Assembly (NCBI RefSeq): GCF_001544575.2
Contig: NZ_FCNY02000007.1
Span: 186,001-250,000, forward strand
Direction: 5' to 3'
Source of the DNA: Caballeronia cordobensis
Lineage (GTDB): Bacteria; Pseudomonadota; Gammaproteobacteria; Burkholderiales; Burkholderiaceae
Length of the DNA: 64,000 nt
Under the pieces are notes generated by a model. That model was not told where the DNA came from and made no database searches. It was given only the letters and a program-made list of their open reading frames with translations. The first letter of the stretch is position 1; each line of letters starts with the position of its first letter. The translations under genes and the position numbers were made by a program. Shown here in pieces: positions 18,410 to 25,361 of this stretch.

Positions 18410-19965
18410 GTCCTTTCGATGCCGCGCCGCTGCCTCCGGGCATGACGGCGGCGCGGTTCCACGCGGCGCTCGCGGCTTTCGCGGCGGCCCTCGGCGACGA
18501 TGCCGTCCAAGCCGGCGACGACGTTTCGTATCTCGATCCGTTCGCGCCCGGCGATGCGCTCGCGCATGCGCCGTCCGCCGTCGTGCTGCCGCGCGATGTC
18601 GAGGGCGTGCGCGCGGCGCTCGACGTGGCGAATCGGTATGGCGTGCCGCTCTGGACCGTATCGACGGGACGCAACTTCGCGTACGGCGGCGCTGCACCGC
18701 GCCTGCGCGGCTCGGTCGTGCTCGACTTGCGGCGGATGAATCGCATCATCGAGATCGATGAAACGCTGGGGTACGCGCTCGTCGAACCGGGCGTGACGTA
18801 CTACGACCTGCATCGCGCGCTCGGCTCGCCAAGGCGCTTCTGGCTCGATCCGCCCGCGGCGGGCTGGGGCAGCGTCGTCGGCAACACGCTCGAACGCGGC
18901 TATGGCACGACGCCGTATGGCGACCACGCCGCGAATCAATGCGGCATGGAAGTCGTGCTCGCGAACGGCGACGTGGTGCGCACCGGCATGGGCGCGATGT
19001 CCGCGAGCCGCGCCTGGCAAGTGTTCAAGAGCGGCTTCGGACCGTCGTATGACGGTATGTTCATGCAGTCCAGTTTCGGCGTCGTCACGAAGCTCGGCAT
19101 CTGGCTCATGCCCGCGCCGGAGGGCTACATGATCTGCCGATACGCGTTCGCGCGCGAAGACGATCTGGAGCGCGTCGTCGATACGCTGCGTCCGCTCAGG
19201 ATGGACGGCACGATTCAGAGCAACGCGGTGATCGAAAGCGCCGTGCGCTGGGCGGCGGGCGTCTCGACCCGCAAGCAATGGTACGACGGCGACGGCGCCA
19301 TGCCCGACGACGCCATCGACGCAATGGCGCGCAAGATCGGCATCGGGCGCTGGAATCTGCGCTTTTGCCTGTATGGGCCGCCTTCGCTCGTGAAGGCGCG
19401 GCGCGATATCGTTCACGCGCGGTTTGCGCCAATAGCAGGCGCGACGCTCTTCGAGATGCCGTATCGCGATGGCGGCGTCGAACCGGAAGGCGGCGGCGAT
19501 CGCGCGCAAGTCGGCATTCCGGGGCTCGAAGCGTTTCGCTTGCTCGACTGGCGCGGCGGCTCGGGCGCGCATATCGACTATTCGCCGATTTGTCCGCCGC
19601 TCGGACGCGATGCCGCGAAGCAGGCGCGCATGGTGCGCGAACGCGCCGCGCAGTTCGGCTTCGATTACTACGGCGGTTTCACGGTGGGCGAACGCGCGAT
19701 GCATCACATCTTCGCGGCGATTTTCGATCGCGACGATCCGCGGCAATCGCGTAACGCCGGCGCGCTGATCGAAACGCTGATTCGCGACGCGGGCGCGGCG
19801 GGCTACGGGCAATATCGCGCGCATCTGGCGTATATGGATCTGGCCGCCGCGCAGTACGATTTCAACGACCACGCGCTGATGCGCTTATCGAATACGATCA
19901 AGACCGCGCTCGATCCGAACGGCATTCTGTCGCCGGGCAAGCAGGGCATCTGGCCCACGCGATGA
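18406..19965 (+). CDS. FAD-dependent oxidase/dehydrogenase of the vanillyl-alcohol oxidase / p-cresol methylhydroxylase family
   Basis: A ~519-residue flavoprotein if the TTG at 18406 is used; an ATG at 18442 is the alternative (507 residues), and the first ~90 residues of any longer frame overlap the lipoprotein gene. The PP-loop FAD domain shows STGRNFAYGGAAPRLRGSVV-type sequence (split here by a mismatch-free YGGAAP core), then PGVTYYDLHRAL, GNTLERGYGTTPYGDH and C-terminal LDPNGILSPGKQGIW. This architecture fits oxidation of para-alkylphenols such as p-cresol, vanillyl alcohol or eugenol. No cytochrome c subunit gene is next to it, as would be expected for a PchF-type enzyme. The next gene overlaps by four bases. 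Confidence 0.82.
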   Translation: MSPFDAAPLPPGMTAARFHAALAAFAAALGDDAVQAGDDVSYLDPFAPGDALAHAPSAVVLPRDVEGVRAALDVANRYGVPLWTVSTGRNFAYGGAAPRLRGSVVLDLRRMNRIIEIDETLGYALVEPGVTYYDLHRALGSPRRFWLDPPAAGWGSVVGNTLERGYGTTPYGDHAANQCGMEVVLANGDVVRTGMGAMSASRAWQVFKSGFGPSYDGMFMQSSFGVVTKLGIWLMPAPEGYMICRYAFAREDDLERVVDTLRPLRMDGTIQSNAVIESAVRWAAGVSTRKQWYDGDGAMPDDAIDAMARKIGIGRWNLRFCLYGPPSLVKARRDIVHARFAPIAGATLFEMPYRDGGVEPEGGGDRAQVGIPGLEAFRLLDWRGGSGAHIDYSPICPPLGRDAAKQARMVRERAAQFGFDYYGGFTVGERAMHHIFAAIFDRDDPRQSRNAGALIETLIRDAGAAGYGQYRAHLAYMDLAAAQYDFNDHALMRLSNTIKTALDPNGILSPGKQGIWPTR

Positions 19966-20309
19966 ACGTCACGCGACGCGCCTTCCTGCTCGCAACGGGT
20001 TCGATGTGGATTCCGTGCGTCGCGGCTGTAGCGCCTTCGGCGCGAACGTGGGTTATCGACGAAGACTTGCCGCAAAGCCGTGTGCTGGTGCGTCGCATGA
20101 ACGAGCACGGCGCGCGCGTCGTCTCGCTTTCGGGCGATGCGGGCTGGCTGTGGTTCGAGCGCCTGTCGAACGAAGCGGCGATCGGCGGCCTGACACGCTT
20201 TTCCGATGCGTTCGTGCTGGCGCAGCTCGGCGCGGGCATCGGCATGCGCGCGTTGCATCATCGTGAATGGAAGGAGGGCGCGTTGCTCTGGACGTTCGAG
20301 CGCGGCTAG
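19962..20309 (+). CDS. small Tat-type exported protein, partner of the flavoprotein operon
   Basis: A 115-residue protein whose ATG overlaps the flavoprotein stop (ATGA). The N-terminus carries a twin-arginine motif (TRRAFLLA) followed by a hydrophobic stretch and an alanine-rich cleavage region near residue 25. I do not recognise the mature domain; it contains WLWFERLSNEA and a Gly/Leu-rich middle. It lacks a CxxCH haem motif, so it is not the cytochrome subunit known for p-cresol methylhydroxylase. Coupling suggests a shared function, possibly in the periplasm. Confidence 0.6.
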   Translation: MNVTRRAFLLATGSMWIPCVAAVAPSARTWVIDEDLPQSRVLVRRMNEHGARVVSLSGDAGWLWFERLSNEAAIGGLTRFSDAFVLAQLGAGIGMRALHHREWKEGALLWTFERG

Positions 20310-20362
20310 AAAGCGCCCGATAAAATAAACGTATCTCGATATTGCCGCGCACGGACGAAACG

Positions 20363-20737
20363 ATGGACACCACGGACACCCGCACCCGTACGATCGCCGA
20401 CTGGCACGCGCATATTTACTTCGACGCCGTGACTCGCGACGCCGCGTGGCAGTTGCGGCAGGTCATCGAGGCGCGCTTTGGGAGCGAACTGCAAAGCGGT
20501 GCATTGCGCCTCGGCCGCTTTCACGAACGTCCGGTCGGACCGCATCCGATGTGGTCGTTTCAACTGGGATTCGGCGACAGTCTGCTCGCGCCGATGCTTT
20601 CCTGGCTGGCGCTCAACCACGGCGCGCTCGATGTCTTCATGCACCCGAATACCGGCGATGCGCTCGTCGATCATCGCGATTCGGCGGTGTGGATTGGCCG
20701 GTCGCACGCGCTCGTGCTTGATCGGCTAATTGGCTGA
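20363..20737 (+). CDS. DOPA 4,5-dioxygenase family protein
   Basis: A 124-residue protein matching the small DOPA 4,5-dioxygenase-like family: WHAHIYFD near the N-terminus (metal-ligand histidines), GRFHERPVGPHPMWSFQ in the middle and LNHGALDVFMHPNTGD toward the end. Plant relatives cleave DOPA extradiol bonds; bacterial members are poorly studied. Position just after a phenol-type flavoprotein operon suggests aromatic substrate use, though a 53-base gap separates them. The ATG at 20363 is preferred over an upstream TTG. Confidence 0.82.
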   Translation: MDTTDTRTRTIADWHAHIYFDAVTRDAAWQLRQVIEARFGSELQSGALRLGRFHERPVGPHPMWSFQLGFGDSLLAPMLSWLALNHGALDVFMHPNTGDALVDHRDSAVWIGRSHALVLDRLIG

Positions 20738-20756
20738 TCGCCTGACACGGAAAAAG

Positions 20757-20783
20757 AAAAAGGCGGAACGCGTCCGCCTTTTT
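20757..20783. terminator. bidirectional Rho-independent terminator
   Basis: AAAAAGGCGGA pairs perfectly with TCCGCCTTTTT around the loop ACGCG. It gives a T-tract on both strands and lies between two convergent genes (dioxygenase-like protein and phasin). Confidence 0.92.
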
Positions 20784-20802
20784 CCTGAAACGTCCCGCGG
20801 AA

Positions 20803-21381
20803 TTACTTCTTCGCGCTGGCCGTTTTCGGCGTCACGGCGCGCACGGCCGACTGGCTTGCGACGGTGGCGTCGTTTTGCGCGGCCTCGACCACTTGACGCG
20901 CGGCTTTGCGAGCCGCTTCGTAAGCCGAATTCGCTGATTCCGTGGCGGCATCGATGGCGGACTTCCACGCGGAAACGACCGCTTCGCTCCCGGCGGGCGC
21001 ATTGCTCGCCAGGCTTTCGACGAACGCCTGCACATTGCGCTGCGACTTCTCGATCTGATCCTGCGCCGCTTCCAGATAGCCGCCGCGCACGCCCGTGGCG
21101 ATTTCATAGACGTTCAGCCAGTACGCCTGCACGCGCTGGGCGCTGTCCTGCAAATGCTGGTTCTGAAGCGCGAAGAATTCCTGCGGATCGCGCACCGACA
21201 GCGACCGGGCGAAGAGCGCCTGATGCTCGTCGAGCACCGTCCTGACCGTACGCACGTTCAGATCGACCAGCTTTTCAAAACCTTCGACGGCTTGGGCGGC
21301 GAGGCCGAAAGTCGTATTGACTCCCGCCTTTTGTGACGCAATGACGTTTTCCGGCGCAAGACTGCTGATGCTCGATTCCAT
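20803..21381 (-). CDS. phaP: phasin (polyhydroxyalkanoate granule protein)
   Basis: A 192-residue amphipathic helical protein of the TIGR01841-type phasin family: FGLAAQAVEGFEKLVDLNVRTVRTVLDEH, then DPQEFFALQNQHLQ and a C-terminal Ala/Lys-rich helix. Phasins coat PHA granules in the cytoplasm and set their number and size. The ATG at 21381 is chosen because GGGGAA lies 7-12 bases upstream; the ATG at 21396 has no ribosome site. A strong sigma70 promoter lies ~55-80 bases upstream. The stop is followed by a bidirectional terminator, so the gene is monocistronic. Confidence 0.9.
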   Translation of the reverse strand: MESSISSLAPENVIASQKAGVNTTFGLAAQAVEGFEKLVDLNVRTVRTVLDEHQALFARSLSVRDPQEFFALQNQHLQDSAQRVQAYWLNVYEIATGVRGGYLEAAQDQIEKSQRNVQAFVESLASNAPAGSEAVVSAWKSAIDAATESANSAYEAARKAARQVVEAAQNDATVASQSAVRAVTPKTASAKK

Positions 21382-21435
21382 ATGGATGTTCCCCATTGAT
21401 TACGCGATGAATTTGTGCAGTGCAGCGAATCACCT

Positions 21436-21463
21436 ATTTTAAGGAAAGCGAGTGAAGTGTCAA
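21436..21463 (-). promoter_or_regulatory. sigma70 promoter of the phasin gene
   Basis: On the minus strand TTGACA (complement of 21458-21463) is followed after 16 bases by TAAAAT (complement of 21436-21441). It points toward the phasin start at 21381. The surrounding ~500 bases (21397-21928) are noticeably AT-richer than the genes and hold no other recognised feature apart from a TTGACA on the plus strand at 21479. Confidence 0.7.
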
Positions 21464-21928
21464 TTACGTTTTCCCCGCTTGACATTAAATCATACGTTCA
21501 TTTTTTCCAAAAAGAACCCGACCGTGTGCGCATATAGATATTCGCGGATAAGACAAAGTGATCAGACATCACATAAACAGTATGACTATTTTAAGGTCTG
21601 GGCAGTCTTCCATAAATCGGAGTAATTCCCGTTCGCGCGGATGGCGAACGTGCGTTCGCCAACACTGCCCACGCGCGATTTAACGGCATTCCCCTCGTAA
21701 ACACCTAAGCCCAAAGTTACCGAATGCGTTGTTTCCCCACTTGACGCATTCATGCGCTAGTTGGAACAATCTCGCACTGCAATACGCGTGAAGAATTCAC
21801 GGATTATCGGCAAGCATTTCCGGGTTTTGGTTGTCACTGCCACGTCATCGGGAATGCGTACGATTCTTTTTCGCGCGAATGAGCCGGCGCTGAACGGCAT
21901 AAAATATAAATCGAGAGAATTGAAGAAA

Positions 21929-22213
21929 ATGGGGCGACATACCCAAACACTTGGCCACCTGGAACGTAGCCACGAAGACAACACCTTGCGGCGCGCCATG
22001 GCCGCACGACTCGACCGGGCCTTGCAGAAGGCCAACGTCAGTTCCGCAAAAGCCGCCGGCTGGCTCGAAGTGAGCGAGCACGACGTGCAATTCTGGCGGC
22101 GCGGCATTACGGTTCCGCCGTTCTACGCATTCAACCGCATCGCGAAAGCGCTCGATATCGATCCGCACTGGCTCTGCACGGGCCAGGATCAGGGCGCGCA
22201 TCCGGCGAACTGA
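21929..22213 (+). CDS. XRE/Cro-like helix-turn-helix protein
   Basis: A 94-residue DNA-binding protein. Residues ~20-85 form a helix-turn-helix of the XRE kind: LRRAMAARLDRALQKANVSSAKAAGWLEVSEHDVQFWRRG, then PPFYAFNRIAKALDIDPHWLCTG. The ending IDPHWLCTG is common in small phage-like and host XRE regulators. The ATG at 21929 follows a weak purine-rich stretch; a longer frame reaches 21761. It has no obvious target and no phage genes are nearby. Confidence 0.65.
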   Translation: MGRHTQTLGHLERSHEDNTLRRAMAARLDRALQKANVSSAKAAGWLEVSEHDVQFWRRGITVPPFYAFNRIAKALDIDPHWLCTGQDQGAHPAN

Positions 22214-22247
22214 CCGCGTTCGCGGCGCTCGCCAACCTCCTTCAGCG

Positions 22248-23186
22248 TCAGATTTCGGTCGATACGGCCGGGGACGGCTTGCGTCCGTGCAAGAGCACCG
22301 TGCCGATGCCGCTCGCCGCGATCACGCCCATGCCGATCGCCATCCACGTGTCCGGCACCTGGCCGAACAGCAGCCAGCTGAAGAGCGCCGCGAACGCGAG
22401 CTGACCGTAGGAGAAGGGCGTGAGGATCGACAGCGACGCACGCTTGAGCGCCTGAAGCATCAGCGCCTGGCCGAGCGTCGCCATCGTCGCCATGAAGACG
22501 ACGAGCAGCCAGCTTCCCGCTCGCACCTGCGCGAGCGCCGGCAGCATTTCCGCCTGGTCCATCCAGACGAGCACGCACAGCACGACGGTCGCGACGAGCG
22601 CGGTGAGGAAGTTGGTCGTGATCGCATCGTCGACGCGCGAGAGATGGCTCGACACGACCTGGAAGCACGCGAAGGTGAGCGCCGATCCGATCGGATAGGC
22701 CACCGTCCAGCTGAACTGGCTGCCGCCCGGCCGCACGACGAGCAGCATGCCGATGAAGCCGAGCACGACCATCGCCCATTTGCTGCGCGGCACGTCGTCC
22801 TTCAGCACGAGCGCGGCGAGCAGCGTGGAAATGAGCGGCGCGAGCATCGCGAGCGATGTCGTGACCGGCAGTGGCAGATGGCGCAGGCCCGCGAACGTGC
22901 AGGCGGAATTGGTGAGCAGCAGCACCGCGCGCACGACCTGCAGCTTCACGCTGCCCGTGCGAAAGAGACCGAACGCGCCGCGTCGCGCTTGCCAGACGCC
23001 CAGCACGATCATCTGAAACAGATAACGCACCCAGAGAAGCGCCAGTAGAGGGACCGCGTCGCCGATCACCTTGACGGTGGAATCGCTGGCCGCGAAGGTC
23101 GCCGTCGTCAGGATCATGATGCCGATACCGGCTCCGGTGTTATCGGTATCAATGCGGTATCGCGCTTTGCCCTCTAAGCTTGCCAT
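22248..23186 (-). CDS. EamA/DMT-superfamily transporter
   Basis: A 312-residue inner-membrane protein with about ten predicted transmembrane helices in two EamA repeats. Segments such as VKVIGDAVPLLALLWVRYLFQ and LSILTPFSYGQLAFAALFSWLLFG are typical of RhaT/YdcZ-like drug/metabolite transporters, which usually export amino acids or metabolites. The substrate cannot be told. The ATG at 23186 follows AGGAAATCG, better than any upstream start. It is convergent with the XRE-like gene. Confidence 0.85.
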   Translation of the reverse strand: MASLEGKARYRIDTDNTGAGIGIMILTTATFAASDSTVKVIGDAVPLLALLWVRYLFQMIVLGVWQARRGAFGLFRTGSVKLQVVRAVLLLTNSACTFAGLRHLPLPVTTSLAMLAPLISTLLAALVLKDDVPRSKWAMVVLGFIGMLLVVRPGGSQFSWTVAYPIGSALTFACFQVVSSHLSRVDDAITTNFLTALVATVVLCVLVWMDQAEMLPALAQVRAGSWLLVVFMATMATLGQALMLQALKRASLSILTPFSYGQLAFAALFSWLLFGQVPDTWMAIGMGVIAASGIGTVLLHGRKPSPAVSTEI

Positions 23187-23566
23187 CGATTTCCTGTCGG
23201 TTCGCCGCCGCACGGTGAAGCGCGTCCAACGGCCCGGATGGCATCGCGGCAACGCTTCTGATAACGGCTCTTCATGAAAGAGCGGCCCATCGGGCCGTGC
23301 TTCATTGTCCCGGCGCAGCGGCCCGCTTGCAAGGCAACAGTCAAGAACTTCCCACATTGTTGTGCGAGAGTCACGTTGTCGGAAATGTACTATCCAGTTC
23401 GAACGAACGTGCCTTTCGATCGCGATGAACGCGCTGTCGAAGCGGCGTGCAATAAGCCTCGCGCGCTGGAAATAGCGCATTGCAGTTTCCGAAACATACG
23501 CCGGGAAGCCCGCCAATAGGGGCTTAGAGGCCATTCTCCGATCGAATCTTAATGCTTGTCTTGAAA

Positions 23567-23586
23567 ATCTAAGACGAAGATTAGAT
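23567..23586. promoter_or_regulatory. inverted repeat upstream of the fimbrial operon
   Basis: ATCTAA and TTAGAT form perfect six-base arms separated by eight bases, in AT-rich DNA 165 bases before the pilin start. It could be a regulator site for the fimbrial genes. The rest of the 23187-23751 gap shows no other clear element. Confidence 0.35.
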
Positions 23587-23751
23587 CTTTCTTACCCGCG
23601 GTTTTCTACTATTCCCTCAACGCAGAACGCCGGATCAACCAGAAAGTTGGACACGGTACACGCGTCATCCGCGGAGACGATGCGCAAAAAAAAGCGCGCC
23701 GACGACTCCATAAATAGTTTTAACCATTTATTCAAGTTATCTGGACACCCC

Positions 23752-24321
23752 ATGAAAAAAGGCATCTTGTTCGCAGCCGGCATCGTTTCGATGAGCCTCG
23801 TCGCCCTCACCTCCATGAACGCTCACGCCTCGGATGGCACGATCACGGTCAACGGTGCGGTTTCCGATACGACGTGCTCGATCAATGGCGTCGCGAGCGG
23901 CTCGCCCGCGAACGTCACCGCGACGCTTCCGACCGTGACCGCAGGCGCGCTGTCGGCGGCGGGTGCGACGGCGGGCATCTCGAACCTCGGCGACATCAAG
24001 CTGACGCTGAGCGGTTGCTCGGGCGCGGCGACCAAAGCCGTCGCACGCTTCGAAAACGGTACGACCATTGACCAGAGCAGCGGCAATCTGAAGAATCTGG
24101 CATCGGCTTCGCCGGCGAACAACGTTCAGGTGCGCCTGCTCAATGCGAACCTCCAGCCGATCAACATCCTCACCAACACGAACAACGACGTCGCCACCAG
24201 CGGCGCGGCCATTTCGGGCGGTGCGGCGACGCTCAACTACTTCGCGCAGTACTACGCGACGGGCAAGGCGACGGCGGGCAGCGTCAACACGTCGGTCGAA
24301 TACACGATGCAGTATCAGTAA
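23752..24321 (+). CDS. type 1 fimbrial major subunit
   Basis: A 189-residue exported pilin. The signal peptide ends after AHA (~residue 26). The mature protein has a short N-terminal donor-strand extension (GTITVNGAV), Cys42 and a second cysteine at ~88 forming the conserved subunit disulfide, and the C-terminal beta-zipper YTMQYQ with penultimate tyrosine seen in chaperone-usher pilins. Subunits polymerise on the cell surface by donor-strand exchange. It is the first gene of a pilin-chaperone-usher-adhesin cluster. The ATG at 23752 lies in the only position that puts a signal peptide at the N-terminus. Confidence 0.92.
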   Translation: MKKGILFAAGIVSMSLVALTSMNAHASDGTITVNGAVSDTTCSINGVASGSPANVTATLPTVTAGALSAAGATAGISNLGDIKLTLSGCSGAATKAVARFENGTTIDQSSGNLKNLASASPANNVQVRLLNANLQPINILTNTNNDVATSGAAISGGAATLNYFAQYYATGKATAGSVNTSVEYTMQYQ

Positions 24322-24400
24322 GCAGCAGGGCGTACGCAGTAAGCCGGGCGTTGGCGCTGGTCAACGCCCGTAAGCATGAGCACAAGCCAGGGAGCAGACG

Positions 24401-25132
24401 ATGAAGCGATGGATAGCCGCAATGGGGTTGATGATTGCAATGTTCGGGGGCGCGGCTCACGCAAGCGTAACGATCGGCGGAACGCGCGTTGTCTATCCGC
24501 TGGATCAGCGCGAAGTCACCGTGAAGCTGAACAATGACAGCCGCACGCCGTCGCTGGTGCAGGTCTGGATGGATGACGGCAACGCCGACACGAAGCCCGC
24601 CGAGAGCAAGACACCCTTCGTCATCACGCCGCCGATTTTCCGCATGGACGCGAACAAGTCGCAAACGCTGCGCGTGATGTTCAGCGGCGAAGCGTTGCCG
24701 CAAGACCGCGAGTCCATCTACTGGCTCAACGTGCTCGACGTGCCGCCCAAGGCGGAAGCCAATCCCGATGTGAACACGCTGCAACTGGCTTATCGCACGC
24801 GCATCAAGGTGTTCGTGCGGCCGCCCAAGTTGCCGGGCAAGCCGGAGGACGCACCGCGCATGCTCGACTGGAAGATCGTGCCGGCGGCTCAGGGCGGCGG
24901 CAATGCGCTGGCCGTATCGAATCCGACTGCGTACTACGTTTCGTTCAGCGAAATTCAGGTTTCCGCCAACGGACGAAGCTACAAGAACGAAACCGGTGGC
25001 ATGGTCGCGCCGCATGGCAAAGAGATCATCGCCATCCCGAAGATGAGCGGCGTGCATGCGGGCAAGGTTCACTACATCGCGATCAGCGATTTCGGCGGCG
25101 CGATAGAAGGCGATGCTGATGCCACCGAGTGA
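24401..25132 (+). CDS. periplasmic fimbrial chaperone (PapD/FimC family)
   Basis: A 243-residue chaperone with a signal peptide to ~residue 21 (AHA/SVT). The first immunoglobulin-like domain includes GGTRVVYPLDQREVTV, the donor strand area PPIFRMDANKSQTLRVMF and the YWLNVLDVPP edge, all hallmarks of PapD-like chaperones. The lysine in RTRIKVFVRP corresponds to the conserved subunit-anchoring lysine. It folds pilin subunits in the periplasm and hands them to the usher. It lies 79 bases after the pilin and is followed by a terminator. Confidence 0.93.
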   Translation: MKRWIAAMGLMIAMFGGAAHASVTIGGTRVVYPLDQREVTVKLNNDSRTPSLVQVWMDDGNADTKPAESKTPFVITPPIFRMDANKSQTLRVMFSGEALPQDRESIYWLNVLDVPPKAEANPDVNTLQLAYRTRIKVFVRPPKLPGKPEDAPRMLDWKIVPAAQGGGNALAVSNPTAYYVSFSEIQVSANGRSYKNETGGMVAPHGKEIIAIPKMSGVHAGKVHYIAISDFGGAIEGDADATE

Positions 25133-25201
25133 GCAACGCGAAGCGCGACGCACGACGATGGCATCACCGTAACTGCATCACGCTGTTTCAAATCTCGAAA
25201 A

Positions 25202-25242
25202 GGCTCGGGCGAATCGTTTGTCGATGCGCCCGAGCCTTTTTT
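25202..25242 (+). terminator. Rho-independent terminator between chaperone and usher
   Basis: A perfect ten-pair stem (GGCTCGGGCG with CGCCCGAGCC, 25202-25211 and 25227-25236) with a 15-base loop, followed by six T residues. It lies 70 bases after the chaperone stop and 120 bases before the usher. Confidence 0.9.
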
Positions 25243-25361
25243 ATAGGCCTATCTGCATCTTAAAATTCGAACTCGTCCTAGATATCTCTATCTCGGAAAT
25301 ACGTAGCATCGGTTTGCTGGTCGTCAATCAATTCGATCCATCCGAACCGAAGGCTAACGTT

